Shown: positions 56,287 to 64,000 of the stretch, one piece after another
Layout of the letters: every line of letters begins with the position of its first letter
How positions within the stretch are numbered: the first letter of the stretch is position 1
Source of the DNA: Methanospirillum stamsii
Lineage (GTDB): Archaea; Halobacteriota; Methanomicrobia; Methanomicrobiales; Methanospirillaceae
DNA length: 64,000 nucleotides
Assembly (NCBI RefSeq): GCF_003173335.1
Contig: NZ_QGMZ01000019.1
Coordinates: 1 to 64,000, forward strand
Direction of reading: 5' to 3'
Made by a program: the position numbers and the translations under genes
The notes under the pieces: model-generated
What the model was told of the DNA's origin: nothing
The model's input: the letters and a program-made list of their open reading frames with translations, nothing else
Database searches by the model: none

Positions 56287-57370
56287 TCTCGGTTAAAAGA
56301 AGAACATGTTCCTCCAGTTGTCTTCTTGACCGATTTAACTCCAGAAAAATGGGGTGAATTTCCTGTGCCAGCCTGCTGAATTCATCATCACCTTCCAGAA
56401 GTGATTCTGATGATTTTTTACGTTCACTTGACCGGATTTTTATCTGCTCAATAAGAGTATGTAACCGGGACAGGACCAGCCGGTCAATCATTACCAGGGA
56501 TACCAGGATAACGACAAGGCCCAGAGCCAGCAGAATAACAATATAAATAAATATTGTGGATTTTCCCCGGTTGATAATATCCCTTTGAATGAGAACATCT
56601 AATTTAAGAAAACCATTGGAATCTATCGTTGGGATAAGGGTTGATCCGGTAATATTCGTGTCAGATAATGGAACTACAGTAATACGAGTCCCATCTTCCA
56701 TTGTTAAAGGCTTGGAAGCAGGCAGAGATATCACCGGTTCAGACTGCCAATTTATCGAGAGAGAGAGATCAGAGATATCCGAAAGGGTATTGATCTTTTC
56801 ATCATCAAGATATTCTCCAAAAATCAGGGTCCCTCCGGAAGGCCCCTCATATATGCTGGTAATAACCGGTTGGGCGACAATAAAAGAGTCACCTTCCGGG
56901 AGATGAATAAATCCGGAATGAGTATCCAGAATTGAATCAAAGGATAATAACCCGGGTATTGAAAGGATTTTTGTGACAGCATCAGGAGGCAGGGGCCCCA
57001 GGGATTCTTCAGAAACATTTTTCAACGCAGAATATTTGACTGAATTATCACTACGCAGATAAATAACGAAATCTATCCCGATGTTATGTATCGATTCGTA
57101 ATTTATATTGCGTTCAATATATGCATCGTTTTTATCCCTTACAAAATCGTACGTCTCATCCCATCTGGACCAGTCTGTAGTTACTGCAATAAACTGTTGA
57201 TTTTCATAATCAAGCATTTTGAGACTTTTCATCATCTTCTGAGTTACATCATCCTGCTCAAACTGAGCATAACTTTGAGTTAATAGGGTATTAGAAAAAA
57301 GAATGATGATGAAAATGCCACCAAGGAGAGTAAGCCCGATTATTAAGAATGTTTTTATCCGCAGATCCAT
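56234..57370 (-). CDS. CHASE4/HAMP sensor, N-terminal part of a split kinase
   Basis: A membrane sensor module ending at a frameshift. The first membrane helix is about 7-29 and the second about 273-295. Between them lies an extracytoplasmic CHASE4 domain with the DWSRWDETYDF signature (66-76). A HAMP and coiled-coil segment leads to LLLTESEKK at 357-365. After the A9 run the frame reads IPGTCRPPSG and stops, giving 378 residues. With eight A residues the sequence would continue KKYRELADLLPEF into the first PAS domain of the downstream frame. It is probably a frameshifted or phase-variable kinase; sequencing error is possible. Confidence 0.83.
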   Translation of the reverse strand: MDLRIKTFLIIGLTLLGGIFIIILFSNTLLTQSYAQFEQDDVTQKMMKSLKMLDYENQQFIAVTTDWSRWDETYDFVRDKNDAYIERNINYESIHNIGIDFVIYLRSDNSVKYSALKNVSEESLGPLPPDAVTKILSIPGLLSFDSILDTHSGFIHLPEGDSFIVAQPVITSIYEGPSGGTLIFGEYLDDEKINTLSDISDLSLSINWQSEPVISLPASKPLTMEDGTRITVVPLSDTNITGSTLIPTIDSNGFLKLDVLIQRDIINRGKSTIFIYIVILLALGLVVILVSLVMIDRLVLSRLHTLIEQIKIRSSERKKSSESLLEGDDEFSRLAQEIHPIFLELNRSRRQLEEHVLLLTESEKKIPGTCRPPSGICV

Positions 57371-57432
57371 TGCGCAGTTCCCCCATCCCGGCTTAAAGCC
57401 GATTCAGGATGGCATCTCACCAGAAAGACGGA

Positions 57433-58179
57433 TTATTGAGGTGTGGTAATACTGATGAATGATCCTGAATATATTCCAAATACATTCATAATCGGGCGGG
57501 CAGTAATTATACATTGCCTCATCTGACCATCAAAGGGAATTGCTACGGGTATTTTTGAATCGTCAGAACCTCTGAAAAATGACGGAGATATCTGGATGGA
57601 GGGATTTATTACCGATAGACCCTCCCGGATATCCCTTAAAAAAATCGCCTGACCATTCTCATGGAATAATTCTTCAGCAGCCTGATTTGCCCAGATAATA
57701 GATAATTCAGAATCCACCAGAACCACAGGATGTACAGAATCGGATATCTGAACACACATGGACTGAGTAAGACCTGCCTTTTTTCCTTCGGTTGTAAGAA
57801 GCATCTTTTCACATAAGGCCAACGCAACATGAATTGAGCTTACAAGAAGATTGGGGTTGACCGGTTTTAAAAGAAAACCAAAGGGAAGGGAACGAATAGC
57901 TTTTTCAAATATCGTATGTTCATCATGGCCGGTAACAAAGATAACCGGAATCGTAAAGAGATTGAAGAGTTCTGCAGCAGTTTTTATACCAGACATCTCT
58001 CCGGCAAGGTCGATATCCATTAATACTATATCAGGTCTTTCAGCAGCAACCTGTTCAATCGCCTGTTCACCAGAATTAACCGGAGTCTGAAGGATAAAAC
58101 CATTATCACGAAGCATCGATATTAGTACGCGAACAATAATCTCGTCATCTTCTACAATAAGAACCCTTTTTTCAGGCAT
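57433..58179 (-). CDS. Response regulator with REC and PAS domains
   Basis: A 248-residue two-domain protein. The receiver domain (about 5-120) has acidic pair Glu10/Asp11/Asp12, phosphoacceptor Asp55 in MDID, Thr83 and Lys105. A PAS-like domain (about 145-245) replaces a DNA-binding output. It is upstream of the CHASE4 sensor kinase on the same strand, 62 bp away, so it is the likely partner and would have its output tuned by PAS-mediated protein or ligand contact. Confidence 0.86.
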   Translation of the reverse strand: MPEKRVLIVEDDEIIVRVLISMLRDNGFILQTPVNSGEQAIEQVAAERPDIVLMDIDLAGEMSGIKTAAELFNLFTIPVIFVTGHDEHTIFEKAIRSLPFGFLLKPVNPNLLVSSIHVALALCEKMLLTTEGKKAGLTQSMCVQISDSVHPVVLVDSELSIIWANQAAEELFHENGQAIFLRDIREGLSVINPSIQISPSFFRGSDDSKIPVAIPFDGQMRQCIITARPIMNVFGIYSGSFISITTPQ

Positions 58180-58282
58180 TTGGAAAAGTCCTCCTGGACA
58201 AAGACCGGTGAAGTACTACCCCGTTCGTTTTTGCTATGTCTACTTGGGAATAGACGGTATAAAGTAATTGCTAGATCATCAG

Positions 58283-58308
58283 TTTCGCAGAATAGGTATT
58301 CTACGAAA
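58283..58308. promoter_or_regulatory. 26 bp dif-like palindrome upstream of the recombinase
   Basis: TTTCG-c-AGAATA-gg-TATTCT-a-CGAAA has 12-base arms that match except for one pair. It can also be read as 10-base arms around a 6-base centre, the geometry of dif sites. It lies between the response regulator and the divergent tyrosine recombinase, 34 bases before the latter. It may be a recombination site or an operator; no sequence match to a published dif was tested. Confidence 0.45.
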
Positions 58309-58310
58309 TT

Positions 58311-58319
58311 CTTAATATT
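58311..58319 (+). promoter_or_regulatory. TATA box, leaderless start of the recombinase
   Basis: TTAATATTT is centred about 27 bases before the GTG start at 58343, the distance expected between TATA and transcription start. No ribosome-binding site precedes the GTG, so a leaderless transcript is likely. Confidence 0.4.
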
Positions 58320-58342
58320 TTAGAGATTCTAATAATATTATA

Positions 58343-59299
58343 GTGAATCAGGGTTATTTTTCAGAATGGATTCCCCGGTTTATCCAATATCTGAAAATGA
58401 GGAATTATTCGCAGAAAACATTGAGCAGTTATGACATCACCCTTCGGAGGTTTGGTCAGTTCATCTGGCTGACCAGATCATTCCGGGGTGACCTGTCAAA
58501 AAAGTGGGAACACAAAGAGATACTCAGGCTTGAGACCGATGTTCAGGTAACTGCAGCAGAAATTTCCCGGTACCTTGAGTTTCTCTCAACAGACAGGGAG
58601 TATCATGCTGCAACATACAACAGAATTCTCTCATCACTCTCTTCATTTTACCGCTTTTTGCTCATGCAGGAAGTAATTGATGCCAATCCGGTTCCAAGAA
58701 TTGATCGCCCGAAAATAAAAGAGAAAGAACTCAGGTATCTCAAACATAGCCAGGTCATGCGTCTTTTAAACTCTATTCCGGATGAACGGGACCGGCTTAT
58801 GATTCGGATTATCTACGCAACAGGTGTCAGGGTCTCTGAACTTTGTACCATGAATGTGGAGGATGTTGATTTTGATGATCAGATGATCCGGGTACTTGGA
58901 AAGGGAGGAAAAATCAGGATGGTTTTTGTGGATGAAGATACTCTTGATGAAATTGCAAACATTATTGGAAATCGTCTCTCCGGACCACTCTTTCCAGGAC
59001 AGTCAGGGAAGTATATATCCACACGAACCGTTCAACTCATTTTCAAAAAATATGCACCCCCGGGCATTACTCCTCATAAAATCAGGCATAGTTATGCAAG
59101 TGAATTATACCGACGCTCAAGAAACCTCAGGGTAGTTCAGGAAAACCTGGGACACGCATCGATTAAAACAACAGAGGTCTACCTGCATACAGATGTGGAT
59201 GAACGCCGTAAGGTTTACCAGGAATTTTTCCCTCTTGCTGGTGACCGGAAAAATCTGAAATCTTCAGATACACAGACGATTTTAGATGAGGATACATAG
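58343..59299 (+). CDS. xerA: Tyrosine recombinase, XerC/XerD (XerA) type
   Basis: A 318-residue phage-integrase-fold recombinase. The N-terminal SAM-like core-binding domain (about 5-110) is followed by the catalytic domain with Arg163 (TGVRVSEL), Lys190 region (GKGGK), His245-x-x-Arg248, His271 (LGHAS) and nucleophile Tyr280. This is the size and spacing of chromosome-dimer resolvases rather than phage integrases. GTG at 58343 fits the family N-terminus and a leaderless mRNA. A 26 bp palindrome lies just upstream. Confidence 0.85.
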   Translation: MNQGYFSEWIPRFIQYLKMRNYSQKTLSSYDITLRRFGQFIWLTRSFRGDLSKKWEHKEILRLETDVQVTAAEISRYLEFLSTDREYHAATYNRILSSLSSFYRFLLMQEVIDANPVPRIDRPKIKEKELRYLKHSQVMRLLNSIPDERDRLMIRIIYATGVRVSELCTMNVEDVDFDDQMIRVLGKGGKIRMVFVDEDTLDEIANIIGNRLSGPLFPGQSGKYISTRTVQLIFKKYAPPGITPHKIRHSYASELYRRSRNLRVVQENLGHASIKTTEVYLHTDVDERRKVYQEFFPLAGDRKNLKSSDTQTILDEDT

Positions 59300-59698
59300 A
59301 CCATTCGCACGCATGATGGAAAATGGCAGGATATAAAGCCCAAACCAGATATCTGATCGATAAAACACCCCATTTTACCAATCATGCTTCACTGGATTAT
59401 TATCAGGGAGAAGATCTCTACATTGGTACATGAGGATGGAACTAAGGATTATTATAGTGTCAGTTTGACTGACGGGTAGCGCGAGATAAAAGAATCATAC
59501 AGAACACTCCAGGAAAGTGAAGCCTGAAAATTTTTTTCAAAAAAAAATATTGGGGAAATACGTATGGATTCGGATATTTCTGACAGGATAACGCTATATT
59601 TTCCTGGCTTTTTATTGATGCGGAGATAATACCAGTGGGAGAGACTATATCATCGAAGAACCAATATGGTAGGGCACGGTATTATTCTGCAATTTATT
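59300..59698. other. Gap with possible coding remnant before tRNA-Gln
   Basis: No intact gene is seen. A 36-codon frame (59323-59433, MAGYKAQTRYLIDK...) and an overlapping frame at 59414-59527 (VHEDGTKDYYSVSLTDG, then TAG, then REIKESYRTLQESEA) look protein-like but are broken by a frameshift and a stop. No family is recognised. The last 170 bp before the tRNA are featureless. Confidence 0.3.
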
Positions 59699-59771
59699 AC
59701 TCCCGTAGTGTAGGGGTCAATCATATCGGATTTTGGTTCCGATGACGACGGTTCGAATCCGTCCGGGAGTA
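59699..59771 (+). tRNA. tRNA-Gln (TTG)
   Basis: A 73-base cloverleaf. The acceptor ACTCCCG pairs with CGGGAGT. The anticodon stem TCGGA/TCCGA encloses loop TTTTGGT with anticodon TTG. The T arm contains GGTTCGAATCC. The discriminator base is A, with no encoded CCA and no intron. Confidence 0.95.
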
Positions 59772-59928
59772 TTGTAGTAACCTTTTTTTGGCCTGAAAAA
59801 TCAAATAGAAGAGATCGGGCGAATCACATCTCTTTTATATAACAATTCACTGTTGACTCATGGTGCCATTAACTATATACGATATCTTGAGATAATCACC
59901 TATCAGCAATAGTGCAGGATTTATTAAT

Positions 59929-62118
59929 ATGATAGGTATACGGTGGATTGATTTTGATCATATTCCTGACCGGTTATCAGGGCTTATTGATCTCTCATAT
60001 AACCTGTGGTCTTCATGGCATCCGGAGGCATGGCTTCTTTTTAAAAATCTTAACAGACAGGGTTGGAAAGAATCGATTCATAATCCGGTAAAAATGCTCC
60101 AGGAAATACCTCAGGAGATCCTGGATACGGCAGCATCCAATATTGAGTATACCAATCACTACGACGCTGTAATTGCGAAATTTCAGCGATATATGCTGGC
60201 AAAAAACCAGTGGTTTGATGAGTATTACCCGGAGCACCAGAATCATAGAGTTGCATACTTTTCTGCAGAATACGGACTTCAGCACTCTTTACCTCTGTAT
60301 GCCGGGGGCCTTGGGTTTCTTGCCGGAGACCATTTGAAAGAATGTAGTGATATCGGCATTCCTTTGGTTGCAATAGGATTCATGTACTCAGATGGATATC
60401 TTCACCAACGTGTCAGAAATGACGGGTGGCAGGAAGATGTGGAAGAAAAACTTGACCGGGATAATGCCCCGGTGAAGAGAGTACTCAACCGTGAAGGAAC
60501 GCAGCTTATCCTCCAGGTTCCATTCATTACCCCTCAAATACATTTTGCCCTCTGGCGTGTGGATATCGGAAGAGTTATCCTCTACCTGATTGACACGGAA
60601 ATTGAACAAAACCCACCCCACCTTCGCAATATCAGCAGCCGACTATACAGTAGTATTAATGAAATGAGACTTCTGCAGGAAGTGGTTTTGGGAATCGGCG
60701 GAACACATGCACTCAAATCACTCGGACTGAAATATTCAGCCATTCATTTGAACGAGGGACATGCAGCTTTTGCTCTGATAGAGAGGTACAGACAACGAAT
60801 TGATGAAGGGCTCACCCCGGAAGAAGCGTTACAACAGATATACAAAACCACCCTTTTCACCACTCACACACCTGTCCCGGACGGGCATGATAGATTCCCG
60901 GTATGGATGATAGATAAGTATCTTAATACGTATTATGCCGGAATGCACATGTCACGAGAGGAATTCCTCAATAAAGGTCATCATATTGAAGATCCTCCGG
61001 ATATGTTTAATATGGCTGCATTCTGCCTGAGAATGGCAGCATATGCCAATGGTGTCAGTGAAAAACATGGTGAAGTAGCACGCAGAATGTGGCATTTTCT
61101 CTGGCCTGATGAAAAACTCGATGACGTTCCCATCGGATCGATTACCAACGGAGTACATATCCCCACCTGGATTAATCCCCGCCTGGTTACCCTGATAAAC
61201 CGGTATGTATCACCAATCTGTTCAGACTGGTTTGATCATCATGACAAGGAATATGTCTGGGCACTTATCGATAAAGTGCCGGATGCCAAACTATGGGAGC
61301 TCCATTACGCTCTCAAGATCAAATTAATCAACCGGATTTTACAATTTAAGCGTAGAGACTGGATGAAATACCAGGCTGACTGTGCAAATGTGGTTGCCGG
61401 AGGGGCACTCATTGATCCAAATACCCTCACCATCGGTTTTGCCAGGCGGTTTTCAACATATAAACGTGCAGACCTTATCTTCCAGGATCTGGACCGGCTT
61501 AAAAAGATACTGAATAATCCATGGAAACCTGTGCAGATCATTTTTGCAGGAAAGGCTCATCCTGCCGATGACGAAGGAAAACGAATTCTGCAACGGATAT
61601 ATCAATACGCGCAACAACCGGAATTTGGTGGGAGAATTGCCTTTATTGAAGATTATGGTGAACAGATTGCAAAATATCTTGTCCAGGGTGTAGACATCTG
61701 GATGAACAATCCGGTTCCACCCCAGGAAGCGAGTGGAACCAGCGGAATGAAAGCAGCAGTAAACGGGGTTCTCAATTTTTCTATCGCTGATGGATGGTGG
61801 ATTGAGGGATACAATGGTAAAAACGGATGGATATTTGGTAAAAACCATTCGAATAATGACAGGAACTGGGATGATGCCTCTGAGATGTACACTCTCCTGG
61901 AAGATGAGATTGTCCCACTCTACTATGAAACCGGACTTGACGGTATCCCCCACAAATGGGTTGCGATGATGAAAGAATCAATAAAAAGTAATGCTCCCCG
62001 GTTCTCATCACGCAGGATGGTAAAAGAGTATATGCACAAATACTATATCTCTACAATCTCCACCGGTGAAAGCAGCATTTTTGAGAATGAAAGTTATTCT
62101 GATGGAATATCAGAGTAA
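59929..62118 (+). CDS. glgP: Alpha-glucan (glycogen) phosphorylase
   Basis: A PLP-dependent phosphorylase that releases glucose-1-phosphate from storage glucan, 729 residues (the short TIGR02094-type form rather than the ~810-residue MalP type). The active site has FSAEYGLQHSLPLYAGGLG near residue 115, HLNEGHAA, THTPVPDGHD, and the PLP lysine Lys608 in SGTSGMK. The C-terminal half shows ARRFSTYKRADL. With glmM and fbp nearby it points to glycogen turnover feeding sugar phosphates. No regulatory domain is present. Confidence 0.92.
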   Translation: MIGIRWIDFDHIPDRLSGLIDLSYNLWSSWHPEAWLLFKNLNRQGWKESIHNPVKMLQEIPQEILDTAASNIEYTNHYDAVIAKFQRYMLAKNQWFDEYYPEHQNHRVAYFSAEYGLQHSLPLYAGGLGFLAGDHLKECSDIGIPLVAIGFMYSDGYLHQRVRNDGWQEDVEEKLDRDNAPVKRVLNREGTQLILQVPFITPQIHFALWRVDIGRVILYLIDTEIEQNPPHLRNISSRLYSSINEMRLLQEVVLGIGGTHALKSLGLKYSAIHLNEGHAAFALIERYRQRIDEGLTPEEALQQIYKTTLFTTHTPVPDGHDRFPVWMIDKYLNTYYAGMHMSREEFLNKGHHIEDPPDMFNMAAFCLRMAAYANGVSEKHGEVARRMWHFLWPDEKLDDVPIGSITNGVHIPTWINPRLVTLINRYVSPICSDWFDHHDKEYVWALIDKVPDAKLWELHYALKIKLINRILQFKRRDWMKYQADCANVVAGGALIDPNTLTIGFARRFSTYKRADLIFQDLDRLKKILNNPWKPVQIIFAGKAHPADDEGKRILQRIYQYAQQPEFGGRIAFIEDYGEQIAKYLVQGVDIWMNNPVPPQEASGTSGMKAAVNGVLNFSIADGWWIEGYNGKNGWIFGKNHSNNDRNWDDASEMYTLLEDEIVPLYYETGLDGIPHKWVAMMKESIKSNAPRFSSRRMVKEYMHKYYISTISTGESSIFENESYSDGISE

Positions 62119-62121
62119 CCT

Positions 62122-62499
62122 TTATTCATCCGTTTTGCCGGATTCAGAAGTAGATTCCTCTGCATCGCTGATTGCAAGCTGATACATCCAGTCAAGGAGA
62201 GCATTGCATTCCTCAACAACACAATCTTCTTCGCATGCTATGCAGGGAATAAGTTCATCACCGGCAAGCAGACAATAGGGATCAGCAGGACCTTTCCTGG
62301 CAATTAATCTGAATGTCTTTATTCCTTCCTGCCGGTATTCAATACGCTCCACCCGATTAGAGTCAAGGAGTTTTTTTACAATACGTGAACATTTCCTGCT
62401 GTCAACCCCCAGAATTTTCCAGAGCTCACTCTGGAGAACTCCATCAGGAGATGATGCTATGATCCGAAATGCGTCTTCATCTGTTCCGGTCATGTCCAC
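62122..62499 (-). CDS. Winged-helix protein with cysteine cluster
   Basis: A 125-residue protein with an N-terminal winged helix (about 5-65, with the recognition helix near RKCSRIVKKLL), similar to the B-block/MarR-like folds of archaeal transcription proteins. The C-terminal part has Cys76, then Cys86-x2-Cys89-x3-Cys93-x4-Cys98, a spacing that could hold an iron-sulfur cluster or zinc. The tail is acidic. It lies 3 bp after the Sm-like gene and is co-transcribed with it. It may be a redox-responsive regulator, which is inference. Confidence 0.75.
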   Translation of the reverse strand: MDMTGTDEDAFRIIASSPDGVLQSELWKILGVDSRKCSRIVKKLLDSNRVERIEYRQEGIKTFRLIARKGPADPYCLLAGDELIPCIACEEDCVVEECNALLDWMYQLAISDAEESTSESGKTDE

Positions 62500-62502
62500 C
62501 CT

Positions 62503-62742
62503 TTAGGCTACCGGTGCAATTGACAGAATATTATTTCCCCGGATTACAAGTGTGCCAAGCTGGCGGCCTTTATTTACACCTGACATCTCTACACTTTCTT
62601 CAAGGTGCAGATTCAGATATTCATCCACTGCCACAAGCCGGCCCTGGAATGTCCTTCCCTCATCTTCTTTCATTTCAACGGAGATCAGGGTGTCAACAAG
62701 AGAATATACCTTCTTGATAGGGAGGACAATACTGCTAACCAT
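62503..62742 (-). CDS. Sm-like archaeal protein (SmAP)
   Basis: A 79-residue LSM protein. The Sm1 motif covers about 17-50 (Asp40 and Asn44 in AVDEYLNLHLEE) and Sm2 about 63-74 (LGTLVIRGNNIL, with RGN at 68-70). Such proteins form heptameric rings binding U-rich RNA. It lies in a minus-strand cluster fbp, lsm, wHTH; lsm starts 58 bp after fbp ends. Confidence 0.9.
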   Translation of the reverse strand: MVSSIVLPIKKVYSLVDTLISVEMKEDEGRTFQGRLVAVDEYLNLHLEESVEMSGVNKGRQLGTLVIRGNNILSIAPVA

Positions 62743-62800
62743 CTGCCTTATATAAGGCCTGCAGCCATATTAAAGATTCCTGATGAAAGAAGAAAATGGA

Positions 62801-63715
62801 TTATGAGAGGGAATATATCTCTTCAATTTTTTCGATTATTCCCTTGCTACCGATGTAGATAGGAGTCCTCTGATGAGGTTTTTCAGGCTGAATATCCAGA
62901 ATATTCTGTTTTCCGTCAGTTATCCGGCCCCCTGCCTGGGTAATTATATATCCAAGGGGATTCGCTTCGAATAATATCCGGAGTTTTCCATTCGGTTTTT
63001 TCTCTGAACCCGGATAGGTGTAAATACCACCATACACCAGTAACTGGTGACAATCTGCTACAAAAGATCCTGAATACCTGATTTTGAAACCCTTCTGATC
63101 AAAATAATCGATCACTTTCACATGGGGCGCCAGCCATTCATTTCTTACTCCTCCGGTTCCGTACTGTGTCCCTTCAGGAACGCTAAAACTGTCCTTAAGC
63201 AGGAGATAATGTTCAGTCTCCGGATCCCAGGCAAAACTCTGGACACCCTTTCCAACCGATACAACAAGGACAGTCAGGGGTCCGAAAAGGGTATAAAATG
63301 CTGCTTTTAACTTTGACCCCGGTTGTAGCACTCCACCGTTTTCAAAAATCCCAACTATTGTTCCTACTGCAAGGTCTGTTGAGATTAAGGAAGATCCATC
63401 CAGGGGATCCATCACCATTGCGTACTCACAACGGGAGTTTTCAAATCTGATTATCTTCTCCTGTTCTTCTGATGCCAGTTCACGAACCAGGCCGGATTCC
63501 CCGACTACCCTGATAAGATGATCATCAGCCCAAGTATCCATCTGTGCCTGCAACTCTCCGGATGCATTCAGTGAATGCTCATACATCTGGTTGTCAAGAA
63601 ATGCTTTACGGATGGGATCCATCTGTCTTGAAATTAACCGGATAAGAGCAATGAGGTCAGGTTCACATCCACATGATTCTAAATATTTTCGAAGAAACAC
63701 CATACAAAACCGCAT
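62801..63715 (-). CDS. fbp: Fructose-1,6-bisphosphatase, class I
   Basis: A gluconeogenic enzyme hydrolysing fructose-1,6-bisphosphate, 304 residues. Metal-binding acids lie in ELASEE (near 80-84) and in MDPLDGSSL (102-110, Asp103 and Asp106). Substrate-binding segments GGIYTYPG and the C-terminal LLFEANPLGYI-like LFEANPLGYI are present. The class I form is less common among archaea, which often use the bifunctional aldolase/phosphatase. The ATG at 63715 is used; an ATG four codons on is possible. Confidence 0.9.
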   Translation of the reverse strand: MRFCMVFLRKYLESCGCEPDLIALIRLISRQMDPIRKAFLDNQMYEHSLNASGELQAQMDTWADDHLIRVVGESGLVRELASEEQEKIIRFENSRCEYAMVMDPLDGSSLISTDLAVGTIVGIFENGGVLQPGSKLKAAFYTLFGPLTVLVVSVGKGVQSFAWDPETEHYLLLKDSFSVPEGTQYGTGGVRNEWLAPHVKVIDYFDQKGFKIRYSGSFVADCHQLLVYGGIYTYPGSEKKPNGKLRILFEANPLGYIITQAGGRITDGKQNILDIQPEKPHQRTPIYIGSKGIIEKIEEIYSLS

Positions 63716-63826
63716 AGAAATATCCGCATCCGATCTAGATACTATTTTTGCATTTATTCCTGATCATCAGTATCATATCGGTGAACTTTAGTCATTAAAA
63801 GACAAGAAAAATTACGGAGAATTGAT

Positions 63827-64000
63827 GTGATACGGATCCTCCTTCTTGACGATGAACCTGCAGTACTCGATATAACCTCTGCATATCTTTCAAAGCAGGA
63901 AGGATATCATGTCAGAACGGTTGATACCGTAAAAGGGGCCAAACTTCTGCTTAGTCAGTTTCCTATAGATGTGATAGTCGCGGACTATGCAATGCCTGAT
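63827..64000 (+). CDS. Response regulator receiver, partial at window end
   Basis: The first 58 residues of a receiver domain. The start is GTG at 63827 with GGAG a few bases upstream, because the nearby ATG (63825) is followed by a stop. The N-terminal IRILLLDDEPAVLDI contains the acidic Asp-Asp pair, and VIVADYAMPD at the edge contains the expected phosphoacceptor Asp. The rest of the gene, including the output domain, lies outside the window. Confidence 0.85.
   Translation, partial: MIRILLLDDEPAVLDITSAYLSKQEGYHVRTVDTVKGAKLLLSQFPIDVIVADYAMPD

Noticed and set aside
59300-59698. Insertion sequence beside the recombinase
   Set aside because: No terminal inverted repeats, direct repeats or transposase motifs are visible; only short broken frames.

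Overview
The window reads as chromosome of a hydrogenotrophic methanogenic euryarchaeon, most likely a Methanospirillum-like member of the Methanomicrobiales. This is inferred from gene content, not from a database search. The grounds are a complete archaeal A1AO ATP synthase operon, an archaeal family B DNA polymerase, a CbiA/CfbB amidotransferase of the type used for cobamide or coenzyme F430, FlaI/FlaJ-type pilus motor genes, KaiC-like ATPases, SmAP, archaeal TATA boxes and large PKD/PEGA surface proteins. Genes are dense, often with 1-14 bp overlaps.

Layout. 1-590 is non-coding and rich in stem-loops. 0.6-9.3 kb holds housekeeping genes: pyrD-pyrK on minus; mdh, polB and cfbB/cbiA on plus; a CBS-type Mn pyrophosphatase on minus; and a small SHOCT membrane protein. 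A 456 bp gap with several hairpins precedes a bacterial-type uvrA-uvrC-uvrB operon (9.8-16.2 kb). Two very large secreted beta-repeat proteins follow on minus (16.2-23.1 kb). 23.3-26.8 kb carries two unrelated prolyl isomerases, a CYTH protein, a metallophosphoesterase and a radical SAM protein. 26.8-36.4 kb combines signalling and appendage genes: two KaiC-like ATPases, one with a degenerate active site, divergent from a FlaI/FlaJ-like secretion pair, then a long coiled-coil/HEAT protein and a soluble chemoreceptor. 36.6-45.0 kb is the ATP synthase operon, order H-I-K-E-C-F-A-B-D.

45-52 kb looks like an accessory or decay zone: an MNT/HEPN toxin-antitoxin pair whose toxin is cut by a stop codon, a second fully decayed MNT/HEPN pair, an AAA-ATPase/PD-DExK protein, then pgk, a two-module VOC protein and a stand-alone Cas1 homologue without CRISPR, cas genes or two of its metal ligands. 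52.3-64 kb contains glmM with a DUF5806-like gene, tRNA-Asp, a CHASE4/PAS histidine kinase split at an A9 run, a REC-PAS response regulator, a XerC/D-type recombinase preceded by a dif-like palindrome, tRNA-Gln, an alpha-glucan phosphorylase, a cysteine-rich HTH protein with an Sm-like protein, fructose-1,6-bisphosphatase, and the start of another response regulator at the right edge.

Central carbon genes (mdh, pgk, fbp, glgP, glmM) fit gluconeogenesis, glycogen turnover and envelope sugar synthesis. The most interesting points are the probably inactive solo Cas1, the active/degenerate KaiC pair beside an orphan pilus motor, the homopolymer-split sensor kinase, the recombinase with its palindrome, and the two decaying HEPN/MNT modules.
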